The notes beneath the pieces were generated by a model. The model did no database searches. It was not told where the DNA came from and was given only the letters and a program-made list of their open reading frames with translations. Of a DNA stretch of 64,000 nucleotides, positions 25,265 to 34,482 are shown piece by piece. Every line of letters starts with the position of its first letter. Position 1 is the first letter of the stretch. Source of the stretch: Glycocaulis albus (GTDB lineage Bacteria > Pseudomonadota > Alphaproteobacteria > Caulobacterales > Maricaulaceae); contig NZ_BMFS01000011.1 of the NCBI RefSeq assembly GCF_014639075.1, forward strand, positions 42,568 through 106,567, written 5' to 3'. A program made the translations under genes and the position numbers.

Positions 25265-25684
25265 CTAGTGCGCAGCCCGGCGCATGCGTCCGGCGATCTC
25301 GTCCATCTCGGCCTGTTCGGCGGCGCGTACCGCGTCCTCGATGCGCGCCACGCGGCGCTCCTCGAGAAGCTCGTACTTCTTCAGCTCGCCGAATGCCGTC
25401 TCCAGCCGCTCGCGCAGCTCGCCGGCCTGAAGCTCCACCTCGCGTTCCGAGGCGCGCAGGTTTTCCTTGCGCTGGATTACCGAGCGCGCATAGGAACCAT
25501 AGGCCAGATAGCCTTCCCGGCTCTCGGATGCCGCGGCCTGTTCGCCAGGTACGCTGGCCTCCAGCCGTTCGATCTGTTCGGCAATCGCCGCGCGGGCGCG
25601 GTCAATGTCAGCCATCTGCTTTTGCAGCTCTTCCACCTTGAACCGGGCCAGCCGGATCAGCGGGGCATGAGACCGTGTGCTCAT
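25265..25684 (-). CDS. fliJ: Flagellar export chaperone FliJ
   Basis: The 139-residue product is almost entirely alpha-helical and charged, with long coiled-coil stretches (residues about 12-60 and 70-125). This fits FliJ, the stalk-like partner of the FliI ATPase in the flagellar export apparatus. Sequence conservation in FliJ is low, so the assignment rests on coiled-coil form, size and its place three bases downstream of fliI. The reading frame ends next to a repeat-filled region with no obvious terminator. Confidence 0.85.
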   Translation of the reverse strand: MSTRSHAPLIRLARFKVEELQKQMADIDRARAAIAEQIERLEASVPGEQAAASESREGYLAYGSYARSVIQRKENLRASEREVELQAGELRERLETAFGELKKYELLEERRVARIEDAVRAAEQAEMDEIAGRMRRAAH

Positions 25685-25687
25685 GAT

Positions 25688-27007
25688 CTACTCCTTTCCA
25701 TCCACCACAATCTCCGACAGGGCCGCGAAACTCTCTTCGATCGAAGAGGTGTCGTCTTTTCCCTGTCCGAGGAACGCTTCCAGCGGGCCGTTGAGCGCAA
25801 TCGCGCGGTCGACCTCTGTATTGGACCCGGCGGCATACGCCCCGAGCCGGATAAGCTCTTCCATGTCGGCATAGGCGCTCAAAATGCGCCGCGCCTCGAC
25901 AACAATCGCCGCCTCGCCGGGGCCATAGACTTCCGGCGCGGTGCGCGAGATGGATTTGAGAACGTCGATGGCCGGGAAGCGGCCGCGCTCTGCAATCGCG
26001 CGCGTCATCACGACGTGGCCGTCCAGAATGCCGCGCACCGCGTCGGCGATCGGTTCATTATGATCGTCGCCATCGACCAGCACGGTGAACAGCGCGGTGA
26101 TCGACCCGCGCCCGTTCTCGCCGGGACCTGCCCGCTCCAGAAGGCGCGGCAGTTCGGCAAAGACCGATGGCGTATAACCGCGCGTGGTCGGCGGCTCACC
26201 GGCGGCAAGGCCGATTTCGCGCTGGGCGAGCGCAAAGCGCGTAACTGAGTCCATCAGGCACAGCACGTTCAGGCCCTGATCGCGGAAGTACTCCGCGACA
26301 GTGAGGGTCATATAGGCGGCTTGCCGGCGCGACAGGGCGGGCGCATCGGAGGTCTCGGTGATCACGACCGCGCGGGCGCGGCCTTCCTCCCCCAGGACCT
26401 CGTCGACAAACTCGCGCGCCTCACGGCCCCGCTCGCCGATCAGCCCGATCACGATTACGTCCGCGCTGGTGCCGCGCGTGATCATGCTCATCAGCACAGA
26501 CTTGCCGACACCGGATCCGGCGAACACGCCAAGACGCTGGCCGGTACGCATCGGGGTGAAGGTATTGAGCGCACGCACGCCCAGATCGAGGCGCGGCCCC
26601 AGCGCATCACGCTGATGAGCGCAAGGCGGGGAACCCTTTACGGGGTAGGCGCGATTTCCTTCCGCCATCGGACCCTTGCCATCGCGCGGCTCGCCGAACG
26701 CATTGATGACCCGTCCAAGCCACGCGCCATGCGGGCGGATCACCATGCCTTCCGGATCGATGCGGGCGGGAGCCCCGGCGCGAATGCCCGACAGATCGCC
26801 ATGGGCCATCATCAGGGCTGTATCGCCCCGGAAGCCGACTACCTCGCAGCGCTGCGGGTTCTCGCCCGTCCCGACATAGGCGCTGGCGCCCAGCGTCAGG
26901 CCCGCGCGCGGACCTTCAGCCTCAATCAGCAGGCCATTGATCGCCTTCACGCGCCCCTTGAAGGTGCGCGTCTCGATGGTCTCGATGCGATCGATAAGGC
27001 CCTGCAC
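25688..27007 (-). CDS. fliI: Flagellum-specific export ATPase FliI
   Basis: The product from GTG 27007 has 439 residues, beginning [12 protein letters not shown], and matches F1-beta/FliI: the Walker [14 protein letters not shown], the Walker [12 protein letters not shown], and FliI-type [20 protein letters not shown] in shortened form. The GGGAAG site just upstream and the match to known alphaproteobacterial N-termini favour 27007; GTG 27055 would add 16 residues without a ribosome site. FliI drives substrate unfolding and delivery to the FlhA gate. It forms an operon with fliJ and is divergent from ctrA, sharing the 340-base upstream region. Confidence 0.93.
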   Translation of the reverse strand: MQGLIDRIETIETRTFKGRVKAINGLLIEAEGPRAGLTLGASAYVGTGENPQRCEVVGFRGDTALMMAHGDLSGIRAGAPARIDPEGMVIRPHGAWLGRVINAFGEPRDGKGPMAEGNRAYPVKGSPPCAHQRDALGPRLDLGVRALNTFTPMRTGQRLGVFAGSGVGKSVLMSMITRGTSADVIVIGLIGERGREAREFVDEVLGEEGRARAVVITETSDAPALSRRQAAYMTLTVAEYFRDQGLNVLCLMDSVTRFALAQREIGLAAGEPPTTRGYTPSVFAELPRLLERAGPGENGRGSITALFTVLVDGDDHNEPIADAVRGILDGHVVMTRAIAERGRFPAIDVLKSISRTAPEVYGPGEAAIVVEARRILSAYADMEELIRLGAYAAGSNTEVDRAIALNGPLEAFLGQGKDDTSSIEESFAALSEIVVDGKE

Positions 27008-27176
27008 CGCGCTTCCCGCTCCTCTGGAGACCCGGCGGCTTCTGCTGCCGGTCACGCAAGCATTTAACGCGAGCGCGGTTTCAACCGCGTAAACGACCCT
27101 GCAACGCCTTGCTCATACTTTCTCCACAGCCGATTGCAGCAAAGATCGAGCCCGCCCCGCCAGGCCGCAGCGTGTT

Positions 27177-27191
27177 TTATCAGTGTGTTAA
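27177..27191. promoter_or_regulatory. CtrA-type box in the fliI-ctrA intergenic region
   Basis: TTAT-CAGTGTG-TTAA matches TTAA-N7-TTAA with one mismatch. It lies about 157 bases before ctrA and 170 before fliI, so it could serve autoregulation of ctrA, control of fliIJ, or both. Additional single TTAAC half sites lie at about 27243 and 27286. Confidence 0.55.
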
Positions 27192-27210
27192 CCAGGGGTG
27201 TTGCTGGCAG

Positions 27211-27233
27211 GACTCGATTCCAGGCATCGAGTC
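27211..27233. promoter_or_regulatory. Cluster of three GANTC (CcrM-type) sites upstream of ctrA
   Basis: GACTC at 27211-27215, GATTC at 27216-27220 and GAGTC at 27229-27233. In Caulobacter a GANTC site in ctrA promoter P1 makes transcription depend on hemimethylation after fork passage. Three sites in 23 bases is dense; the sites are direct observation, the role is inference. Confidence 0.65.
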
Positions 27234-27261
27234 AAACAGTCGTTAACTTTCCTGTAGGAAT

Positions 27262-27268
27262 TGTCGCG
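27262..27268 (+). promoter_or_regulatory. TGTCGCG heptamer, possible SciP site
   Basis: TGTCGCG lies 80 bases before the ctrA start. I recall this heptamer as the reported SciP recognition motif in Caulobacter ctrA and flagellar promoters. A seven-base match alone is weak evidence, but the position and the presence of sciP in the window make it worth noting. Confidence 0.35.
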
Positions 27269-27347
27269 TCATTCTGCGAAGCACGTTAACCATGGGGACG
27301 ACGCGCCGGATCAGGTGATTCGCGCGAGCGGCTGCGGAGAGGGACCG

Positions 27348-28043
27348 ATGCGGGTACTGCTCATCGAGGATGATCGCGCGACAGCGCAGGGCATCGAACT
27401 GATGCTGAAGTCCGACGGCTTCAATATGTACACGGCCGATCTGGGCGAAGAGGGTGTCGATCTCGGCAAGCTCTACGACTACGACATCATCCTTCTGGAC
27501 CTGAACCTGCCGGACATGCCGGGTTTTGACGTCCTCAAGACCTTGCGCCTTGCCAAGGTGGATACGCCCATCCTCATCCTGTCGGGCAATGCCGATATCG
27601 ATAACAAGGTGCGCGGCCTGGGCTCAGGCGCGGACGACTACATGACCAAGCCCTTCCACAAGGAAGAGCTGATTGCGCGCATCCACGCCATTGTGCGCCG
27701 CTCCAAGGGTCACAGCCAGTCGATCATCCGCACCGGCGACATCGCCGTGAACCTGGACGCCAAGACGGTGGAAGTGAACTCCCAGCGGGTTCACCTGACC
27801 GGCAAGGAGTACCAGATGCTCGAGCTGCTCTCCCTGCGCAAGGGGACGACGCTCACCAAGGAAATGTTCCTCAACCACCTTTATGGCGGCATGGACGAGC
27901 CGGAACTGAAGATTATCGACGTCTTCATCTGCAAGCTGCGCAAGAAGCTCGAAGCGGCCACCGGTTCCAAGGCGCCGATCGAGACCGTCTGGGGCCGCGG
28001 CTATGTGCTGCGCGATCCGGTCGAGGAAAAAGGCGCGGCGTAA
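27348..28043 (+). CDS. ctrA: Cell-cycle master response regulator CtrA
   Basis: The product has 231 residues, the same length as Caulobacter CtrA. An N-terminal receiver (1-120) has phospho-acceptor Asp51 in [12 protein letters not shown] and Lys in [10 protein letters not shown]; the C-terminal OmpR-type winged helix follows, with [20 protein letters not shown]. It ends in Ala-Ala, as needed for ClpXP-type turnover. CtrA controls flagellar genes, division and replication and receives phosphate from ChpT, whose gene lies about 6.4 kb away. ATG 27348 follows GGAGAGGGA. GANTC sites and a CtrA-type box upstream suggest methylation- and auto-control. A bidirectional terminator follows. Confidence 0.97.
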   Translation: MRVLLIEDDRATAQGIELMLKSDGFNMYTADLGEEGVDLGKLYDYDIILLDLNLPDMPGFDVLKTLRLAKVDTPILILSGNADIDNKVRGLGSGADDYMTKPFHKEELIARIHAIVRRSKGHSQSIIRTGDIAVNLDAKTVEVNSQRVHLTGKEYQMLELLSLRKGTTLTKEMFLNHLYGGMDEPELKIIDVFICKLRKKLEAATGSKAPIETVWGRGYVLRDPVEEKGAA

Positions 28044-28066
28044 TCACGCGCCTCCATCGGGAACAC

Positions 28067-28098
28067 AAAAAAACCCCGGCCCTCGCGCCGGGGTTTTT
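28067..28098. terminator. Bidirectional terminator after ctrA
   Basis: AAAAAAACCCCGGC and GCCGGGGTTTTT surround a six-base loop, 24 bases after the ctrA stop. The A/T tracts on both sides allow function on either strand. Confidence 0.85.
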
Positions 28099-28275
28099 CG
28101 TTGCGCCGGGCCCGTCCTCCCGGCACCCCCGTTAACGCAGTTAACCAGACCCGGCGTCCGTGCTATGATGCCCGTGTTACAGGGCAGCCCCGGACGGGGG
28201 CTTTGCATCCCCTCACCTGCCCCCGGACGGCTGACACAATAAAGCGCTCGCCCCTTCGTAACAGGAGGTAGAGAG

Positions 28276-28842
28276 ATGCGTTTTCTGATCAGTCTTGCAG
28301 CGCTCACCATCATGGTGCCGGCCAGCGCAGCCGCACAATCCACGGTCATTATTGGCACCAGCCAGGCACGCGGCTGCTACGAAGCAGCGCTGGGCGGCGC
28401 TAGCGGCGCGGCAACGGGTCTTGCCCGGTGCGAAGCGGCGCTCTCCGAGCGCATGATGTCACAGCGTGACCGGGCGGCGACGGAAGTGAATATGGGCATA
28501 TTGCTGATGCAGGCGGGCCGCACTGACGAGGCGCTGGCGGCGTATGACCGGGCCATCAGGATACTGCCAGGCTTGGGAGAGGCCTGGCTCAATCGCGGCA
28601 TTGCGCGCCTTGGCCAGCGTGAATATGCAGCCGCCGAGGCAGACTTCACCCGCTCGCTGGAGCTCAATGTCCGCGAAGCGCACAAGGCCTATTTCAATCG
28701 CGCCCTCAGCCTGGATGCGCGCGAACGCTATTCGGAAGCCTATGCGGATTTCCAGCAAGCGCTTGAGCTCGCACCCGGCTGGGCGCTGCCATTGCGCGAG
28801 CTGGAGCGCTATGAAGTCGTCCGCACGCCGGTGAACGGGTAG
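28276..28842 (+). CDS. Periplasmic tetratricopeptide-repeat protein
   Basis: This 188-residue protein has a signal peptide (MRFLISLAALTIMVPASAAA, cleavage before QST) and about three TPR units from residue 72 onward, for example NMGILLMQAGRTDEALAAYD and the next repeat ending AIRILPG. Two cysteines near residues 34 and 51 could form a disulphide. It is probably a periplasmic scaffold; the partner is unknown. AGGAGGT precedes ATG 28276. It converges with cheR, leaving only seven bases between stops, and is separated from ctrA by a terminator. Confidence 0.8.
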   Translation: MRFLISLAALTIMVPASAAAQSTVIIGTSQARGCYEAALGGASGAATGLARCEAALSERMMSQRDRAATEVNMGILLMQAGRTDEALAAYDRAIRILPGLGEAWLNRGIARLGQREYAAAEADFTRSLELNVREAHKAYFNRALSLDARERYSEAYADFQQALELAPGWALPLRELERYEVVRTPVNG

Positions 28843-28849
28843 GCGCTTC

Positions 28850-29689
28850 TCAGGCCACGGCCCGCGCAGCGGCAGGTGCGCCCTGCGCGGCTGTCTGGTT
28901 GCGCACATAAAGCCCGCGCTGGCCCGGAACGGGTTTCAGGCTGTCAGTCAGTCCGACAACCGTTTCTGCCGCACCCAGCACCAGATAGCCGTCCGGCGCC
29001 AACTGGGCGGCCAGCCGGTCGAGTATCTTTGCCTTCGCCTCGACATCGAAATAGATCAGCACATTGCGGCAGAAAATGATGTCGAGCTGGCCGTAGCGGG
29101 AGAAATCCTCCAGCAGATTGCCGGTTTCAAACCGGATCATCTCGCGCAGTTCGGGCTTCACCCGCCAGCTATCACCGCTCTGGTCGAAGTGCTGAACGAG
29201 ACGCTGGATAGCAAGGCCGCGCTGCACCTCGAACTGGCTGTAGAGCCCGGCCTTGGCCTTCTCCATTACATGCGCGCACATGTCGGTGGCGAGGATGGAA
29301 GCACTCATCCCGCTCATCTCCCGGATCAGCATGGCCAGCGAATAGGGTTCCTGACCCGTAGAGGCCGCGGCACACCAGATCTTGAAGGCGCGCCCGCCGC
29401 GCGCCTGGCGCAGGGCCGGTGCCATCACCTCGCTGAACAGGTCAAACGGAGTCTTGTCCCGGAAGAAGAAGGTTTCGTGGGTCGCCAGTGCCTCGGATGC
29501 AGCGGCGCACAGGCGCTGGTCGCCGCGCATCATGGCGTCGACTACCGCCTCTGGACCGGCCAGCCCCTCGGCACGCGCCAGCGGCGCCAGGCGGCTCTCG
29601 ATCAGATAGCCCTTCTCCGGGCCCAGCACGAGACCGGAGCGCTTCTTCACCTCGGCAGCGAGGAATTTGTATTTGGTTTCGCTCAGCAT
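28850..29689 (-). CDS. cheR: Chemotaxis protein methyltransferase CheR
   Basis: The product has 279 residues, with the CheR N-terminal helical domain and a SAM-binding fold: KIWCAAASTGQEPYSLAMLI is the motif I segment and DIIFCRNVLIYFD the conserved CheR signature. It methylates glutamates of chemoreceptors. Its ATG shares a base with the cheB stop (TAATG), so translation is coupled. It is the last gene of the leftward cheA-cheW-cheY-cheB-cheR group. No receptor gene or cheD is present in the window. Confidence 0.95.
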   Translation of the reverse strand: MLSETKYKFLAAEVKKRSGLVLGPEKGYLIESRLAPLARAEGLAGPEAVVDAMMRGDQRLCAAASEALATHETFFFRDKTPFDLFSEVMAPALRQARGGRAFKIWCAAASTGQEPYSLAMLIREMSGMSASILATDMCAHVMEKAKAGLYSQFEVQRGLAIQRLVQHFDQSGDSWRVKPELREMIRFETGNLLEDFSRYGQLDIIFCRNVLIYFDVEAKAKILDRLAAQLAPDGYLVLGAAETVVGLTDSLKPVPGQRGLYVRNQTAAQGAPAAARAVA

Positions 29690-30807
29690 TATCGCGCTCC
29701 TGTAAGCCGGCGGGCGAGGTCCGGTCCGATCTGGTTCAGCGGCAGGACAAGGTCTGCCAGACCGGCTTCCGCGACGGCGCCAGGCATGCCCCAGACCACG
29801 CTGGAAGCCTGGTCCTGCACAATCACACCACCGCCTGCCTCGCGCACATGACGCGCGCCATTGCGCCCGTCAGACCCCATGCCCGTGAGTACCAGCGCCA
29901 GAAGGTGCTTGCCCGCGGCCCGCGCGCAGCTTTCAAACAGCGGGTCTACCGACGGGCGGCAGAAATTGATCGGCGGGTTCTGGTCCAGCCGCGCCCGGAA
30001 CTGGCCGGGCGTACCCTCGATCGTCATGTGATAATCACCCGGCGCCACATAGACATGGCCGGGTTTGAGCGCTTCCCCGTCACTGGCTTCGTGCGCGGGC
30101 AGTCCTTCGCGCGACAGATGCTCGGCCAGAATCGCAGTGAACACCTTGGGCATGTGCTGGGCGATGACGACCGGCATGCGGATCGATGACGGGATATTCT
30201 GGATCACCTGGCGCAGGGCCTGCGGTCCGCCCGTGGACGAACCGATGGCCAGAAGGTCCACGCGCGCCGGCAGTTCACGCCCTGATGCCGCCGGAGCGGC
30301 ACCGGCGTCCGCCGGCTTTGCTGCGGGTGATGGCACTGCGGCCCCAACCGGACGATGGGGGGCGTAGCGCGGCGCCAGTACGGCGAGCTTGTCCAGCAGT
30401 TCGACGCGGTAGCTTTCCGCCCCGCCCATACGGCTGGTATCCGGCTTGGGCGCAAAATCTGCTGCCCCCAGCGAGAGCGCCTGCAAGGTCACCTGCGCGC
30501 CCTTCTGGGTCAGGGTAGAGGCCATGATGACGCGCGCCTTGGGTGCCGCCTTGAGGATCAGCGGCAGGGCGGTGAGCCCGTCCATGCGGGGCATCTCGAT
30601 ATCGAGAACCACCAGATCGGGCTGAAGCTCGCCCGCGCGTTTCACGCCCTGCTCGCCATCGGAACAGGTCGCCGCCAGCGCCAGGCGCGGATCGGCCTCG
30701 ACCCAGCGCGCCACCAGTCCGCGCACCACCGCAGAATCGTCCACCACCATCACGCGCGGCAGGGTGCCAGGGCTGGCTCCGGGGGGAAGATTGGCGGCAG
30801 TGTTCAT
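29689..30807 (-). CDS. cheB: Chemotaxis response regulator methylesterase CheB
   Basis: I start at ATG 30807, giving 372 residues; a start at 30870 would run into cheY. The receiver domain carries Asp69 in LVVLDIEMPRMDG. After an Ala/Pro-rich linker comes the methylesterase domain with the catalytic Ser in AIGSSTGGPQAL, His in VIAQHMP and Asp in LTGMGSDGRNG. It demethylates or deamidates receptors when phosphorylated by CheA. Placement between cheY and cheR matches the usual adaptation module. Confidence 0.95.
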   Translation of the reverse strand: MNTAANLPPGASPGTLPRVMVVDDSAVVRGLVARWVEADPRLALAATCSDGEQGVKRAGELQPDLVVLDIEMPRMDGLTALPLILKAAPKARVIMASTLTQKGAQVTLQALSLGAADFAPKPDTSRMGGAESYRVELLDKLAVLAPRYAPHRPVGAAVPSPAAKPADAGAAPAASGRELPARVDLLAIGSSTGGPQALRQVIQNIPSSIRMPVVIAQHMPKVFTAILAEHLSREGLPAHEASDGEALKPGHVYVAPGDYHMTIEGTPGQFRARLDQNPPINFCRPSVDPLFESCARAAGKHLLALVLTGMGSDGRNGARHVREAGGGVIVQDQASSVVWGMPGAVAEAGLADLVLPLNQIGPDLARRLTGAR

Positions 30808-30820
30808 CACGATGACCGGC

Positions 30821-31186
30821 TCACACCAGCCCGGCTTCGGCGAATTTCGAGCCGATAATGTCGCCATCAAACGGCTTCATCACGTACTCGTCCGCACCTG
30901 CCCGAAGGGCTTGTGTGATATGCGACATGTCATTTTCGGTCGTGCAGAACACGACGACCGGGCGCTTGCCATTCTGTTCGGCGCGCAGCGTGACGAGGAA
31001 ATCGATCCCGTTCATCACCGGCATGTTCCAGTCGAGCAGTATCGCGTCCGGCATGGATTTGCGGCACTGGTCGAGCGCCATTTTTCCGTCCTGTGCCTCT
31101 TCGCAGGCAAAGCCGAGATCTTCCACGATTTTCCGGGCCACCTTGCGGATCACCCGGCTATCATCGACTACCAGACAGGTTTTCAT
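30821..31186 (-). CDS. cheY: Chemotaxis response regulator CheY
   Basis: A single 121-residue receiver domain. VVDDS at 7-10 supplies the acidic pocket, Asp52 in LLDWNMPVMNG is the phospho-acceptor, and YVMKPFDGD carries the conserved Lys. It lies 21 bases downstream of cheW and 13 bases upstream of cheB. By context it should carry phosphate from CheA to the FliM switch or act as a phosphate sink; alphaproteobacteria often have several CheY proteins. Confidence 0.93.
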   Translation of the reverse strand: MKTCLVVDDSRVIRKVARKIVEDLGFACEEAQDGKMALDQCRKSMPDAILLDWNMPVMNGIDFLVTLRAEQNGKRPVVVFCTTENDMSHITQALRAGADEYVMKPFDGDIIGSKFAEAGLV

Positions 31187-31207
31187 TGCCCTTTTGCCTT
31201 TCGCCCG

Positions 31208-31663
31208 TCAGGCCGCCATCGCCATGTCGGCGGCGATCAGCCTGTCCACGTCCAGTATGGCCAGCAATTCGGTTTCCAGACGATGAACGCCGCACAGCAG
31301 GGCCCGCCAGCGCGGGTCCAGATGCGCAGGCACCGGCTCGAACGTATCCTGTCCGAGGCGCAGCACCTCGCCGACCTCGTCCACCAGCACGCCAAACAGT
31401 TCCGCCCCGCGCTCCAGCCCCAGCGACATGCACGGCGCATCGGCCTCGCGTGCGGGCAGTCCGAGGCGGATACGCGCATCAATCACGGTCACGATGCGTC
31501 CGCGCAGATTGAGAAGGCCGGCAATCTCCGGCCGGGCCAGTGGCACCGGGGTGATCGCCTGCGGGGCAAACACCTCGCGGATTTCATTGACCGGCGCGCC
31601 GCAGAGCTGTCCTGCAATGCGCACCGTCACGAATTCCTGGCTGGTCTGATAATCGAGTGCCAT
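31208..31663 (-). CDS. cheW: Chemotaxis coupling protein CheW
   Basis: The 151-residue product is one CheW domain, with VTVRIAGQLCGAPVNEIREV and GLLNLRGRIVTVIDARIRLG, the two conserved beta-barrel signatures. CheW bridges chemoreceptors to the CheA kinase at the membrane array. The gene lies nine bases after cheA and 21 bases before cheY, in one operon. Confidence 0.95.
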   Translation of the reverse strand: MALDYQTSQEFVTVRIAGQLCGAPVNEIREVFAPQAITPVPLARPEIAGLLNLRGRIVTVIDARIRLGLPAREADAPCMSLGLERGAELFGVLVDEVGEVLRLGQDTFEPVPAHLDPRWRALLCGVHRLETELLAILDVDRLIAADMAMAA

Positions 31664-31672
31664 GATTGTCTC

Positions 31673-34348
31673 CTAAGCCGCGCGTGTTTCGCCGGAGCGC
31701 GCCGCCCGGTCGAGCGCAGCAATCAGCCCGCCCCTGTCAGCCGGGCGCATCACCGCCACCATGCCTTCGCCATAGCCGCCTGTGGCACGGTCGCTGACCC
31801 CGAGACGGGGCACATCAGCCCAATGGCCTTCGCTGGCCAGCGTGTCGAGCGCAGCCGGATCACCCACCAGCGCGGCATATTGCGCGCCCATCTGGGCCGC
31901 ATCGCGCGCCTCGTGCAGACCCCCGACAACCGTGACGTCATAGCCCGCCGCCGCCAGCAGCGGCGCCATCATGCGCCGCGCGAAGGCATCGGGCTCGACC
32001 AGCAGGATCGGATGGCGTCCGGCGCGCGCAGGACGCTGGGGCGAACCGGACCAGGCCCGCTCCATGTGCCAGGCAATATCGAGCACCTCGGTGGCCCGGC
32101 CCTTGATGATGGCCGAACCGATAACGCCGGGTCGTTCAGACCCCATTTGCAGGTCCAGTGTCTCTTCCACCACGTCGAGGATCTCGTCGACAGCCACACC
32201 GGCCGAACGGCCTTCCTCTGAGAAGACCAGTACCGGCTGGCGGCCCTCACGCCTGAACTCGTCCACGCCCGAGGCATGGGCCAGCGGCAGGAGCCGGCCG
32301 CGATACTGCACCACATGACGCGCATCGACGACTTCAATCGTCGAGCCGTCAAACTCTTCCAGGCGCGTAATCAGGCTGACCGGCACGGCCTTCACATCAT
32401 CCTCGCCCGCGCGTACCAGAAGCAGACGCTGGCGGGACGGATCAACCGAGCTCGCGGCGAGCTCTTCGCTGGCCTGCGTTTCCTCGGTGGCGTGCGCCAG
32501 TTGCTGCGACAGGCCGTTGGGATCCAGGATGATGATGACGGAGCCATCGCCCAGCAAGGTCGCCCCGGAATAGACCTGAATGCCGCGCAGCTGGGCCGAC
32601 AGCGGCTTGACCACGATCTCCTCGGTATCAAGCACATCATCAACGACCACGCCGAGCTTGCGCCCCGCAGCCTCGATCACCACCACATAGCCGTGGCTTG
32701 CCTCTCCGGACGCCTCCGGCAGGCCCAGTACCGTGTTCAGGCTGACCACCGGCAGGAGCCGGTTGCGCAGGCGGATCATCCGCGCGCCATTGAGCGATTC
32801 AATCGAGTGGGCGGAGCCCTCACCGGCCCGCACCAGCTCGCGCACGGCCAGTTGCGGCAGCGCGAAACGCGCATCACCCGCCTTCACGATCAGCGCCGAA
32901 ACGATGGCCAGGGTCAGCGGAATCTTGATGGCGAAGCTGGTGCCCTTGCCCACTTCCGAGGTCAGATCGATCGAGCCGCCAATCTGTTCGATATTGGTGC
33001 GCACCACGTCCATGCCGACGCCGCGCCCGGACAGATTGGTCACCTTGGCGGCCGTCGAGAAACCGGCGGCAAAGATGAAGCGCTGGATCTGCGGCTCGCT
33101 CATCGAGCTCAGCTCTTCTGCGGTCGCCAGCCCTTTTTCCAGCGCCTTGGCGCGGATCTTTTCGGGGTCGAGCCCTGCGCCATCATCGGTGATCTTGATG
33201 ATGATCGCCCCGCCCTCGTGATAGGCCGACAGGCGGATCGTCCCTTGCTCGGGCTTGCCCTTTGCGGCCCGCACCTCGGGCATCTCGATGCCGTGATCGG
33301 CCGAGTTGCGCACCATGTGGGTGAGCGGATCCTTGATCAGCTCGAGCACCTGGCGGTCGAGCTCGGTCTCCTCGCCTTCCATGATGAGGCGGATTTTCTT
33401 GCCGAGATCCTGCTGCGTATCGCGCACAATGCGCGGCAGCTTGCGCCATGCATCGCCAACCGGCTGCATGCGCGTCTTCATCACCCCGTCCTGCAGTTCC
33501 GCCGTCACCGAGGACAGGCGCTGCAGCGGGCCCTTCAGATCGGAATCCTCGTTCTCGCGCACGATCTGGTGCAGCTGATTGCGCGCCAGCACCAGCTCGG
33601 ACACCGTCGTCATCAGTGTTTCGAGCACGTCCACATTCACGCGGATGGTGGACTGGGCGCGCACGCCTTCAGAGCGTGGGCCATCCGCCTCTGCTGCAGC
33701 GGCCTGCGCCGCAAGCTTGTCCGCCGCGGGCATGGCGGAGACGGGCGCAGCAGGCGCTTCCTCGTCCTCGTCAGCATCCTCTTCGGCGGCTGCGCTGGCC
33801 AGTTCAGGGCCTTCGGCCGCCAGGAAAGCCGCTTCCAGGTCTGCCAGGGACACTTCGCCCGGACGCAAGGGACGGCCCAGATCGGCATCGAAAGCCTCTT
33901 CCCCGCGAGCCGCTTCGATAACCGGCTCAGGCTCGGGTTCCGGTTCCGGCTCCGGAGCCGCCTCGACAGGCTCACCCATTGCCAGTGCTTCCAGCTTGGC
34001 GATCAGCTCGCTGTCATCGCCTTCCGGCTCGCTGCCTGTTTCTTCCAGACCGCCCAGCACCAGCTTGATGCGGTCAAGCGACTGCAGGACCAGCGTCACC
34101 GCCGCACTGTCAGCCACCAGCGTGCCGTCGCGGAACTTGCCCAGCAGGGTTTCGCCAGCATGGGCCACCGCCTCGAGGCGCGACAGGCCCAGAAAGCCGC
34201 ACGTGCCCTTGATGGTGTGAAGAAGCCGGAAAATATTGTCGAGCGTCGCCCGGTCGGTCGGATCGGATTCGAACTTCACCAGCTCGACATCGATCGTATC
34301 AAGGCTTTCCGCCGTTTCGGCCAGAAACTCGCCAATCAGCTCATCCAT
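31673..34348 (-). CDS. cheA: Hybrid chemotaxis kinase CheA with two CheW-like domains and a receiver-like tail
   Basis: From ATG 34348 (GGGGA upstream) the product has 891 residues. P1 is at 1-110 with phospho-site His44 in LLHTIKG; an acidic Glu/Pro-rich linker follows. Next come the dimerisation helices and the HATPase core (RNSADHGIE as N box, TDDGAGLDP as G1, and GRGVGMDVV). Two CheW-like regions follow: the usual P5 (about 515-650) and a second (about 670-775). The last ~100 residues look like a receiver (HPILLVEPDAFARRMMAP) but show YAALVGDP where the phospho-Asp strand should be. Upstream is a weak CtrA-type box. The second CheW unit and receiver-like tail are unusual. Confidence 0.93.
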   Translation of the reverse strand: MDELIGEFLAETAESLDTIDVELVKFESDPTDRATLDNIFRLLHTIKGTCGFLGLSRLEAVAHAGETLLGKFRDGTLVADSAAVTLVLQSLDRIKLVLGGLEETGSEPEGDDSELIAKLEALAMGEPVEAAPEPEPEPEPEPVIEAARGEEAFDADLGRPLRPGEVSLADLEAAFLAAEGPELASAAAEEDADEDEEAPAAPVSAMPAADKLAAQAAAAEADGPRSEGVRAQSTIRVNVDVLETLMTTVSELVLARNQLHQIVRENEDSDLKGPLQRLSSVTAELQDGVMKTRMQPVGDAWRKLPRIVRDTQQDLGKKIRLIMEGEETELDRQVLELIKDPLTHMVRNSADHGIEMPEVRAAKGKPEQGTIRLSAYHEGGAIIIKITDDGAGLDPEKIRAKALEKGLATAEELSSMSEPQIQRFIFAAGFSTAAKVTNLSGRGVGMDVVRTNIEQIGGSIDLTSEVGKGTSFAIKIPLTLAIVSALIVKAGDARFALPQLAVRELVRAGEGSAHSIESLNGARMIRLRNRLLPVVSLNTVLGLPEASGEASHGYVVVIEAAGRKLGVVVDDVLDTEEIVVKPLSAQLRGIQVYSGATLLGDGSVIIILDPNGLSQQLAHATEETQASEELAASSVDPSRQRLLLVRAGEDDVKAVPVSLITRLEEFDGSTIEVVDARHVVQYRGRLLPLAHASGVDEFRREGRQPVLVFSEEGRSAGVAVDEILDVVEETLDLQMGSERPGVIGSAIIKGRATEVLDIAWHMERAWSGSPQRPARAGRHPILLVEPDAFARRMMAPLLAAAGYDVTVVGGLHEARDAAQMGAQYAALVGDPAALDTLASEGHWADVPRLGVSDRATGGYGEGMVAVMRPADRGGLIAALDRAARSGETRAA

Positions 34349-34438
34349 GGTGAACCCGTCCCCTGACTGTCCGCCACGAGGCGGACCCGCGCACGCGGCG
34401 CGCATCTGTGATCAGGGACGAAAATCACACGCTCATGG

Positions 34439-34453
34439 TTAACGCATCGTTTG
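34439..34453. promoter_or_regulatory. Weak CtrA-type box between cheA and chpT
   Basis: TTAA-CGCATCG-TTTG has one perfect half and a second half with two mismatches, at the correct seven-base spacing. It lies about 90 bases before the cheA start. Many alphaproteobacterial che operons are CtrA-dependent, so it is recorded as a candidate only. Confidence 0.35.
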
Positions 34454-34482
34454 GCGGGCAGCCCGGATCCGAATAGTATTAT

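Noticed and set aside
28127..28146. TTAA-N5-TTAA near the ctrA terminator as a CtrA box
   Set aside because: Both halves are perfect but the spacing is five bases instead of seven.
32276..34366. Long plus-strand open frame opposite cheA (696 codons)
   Set aside because: It is an antisense shadow of cheA with biased His/Arg/Gln composition and no motif; cheA is unambiguous.
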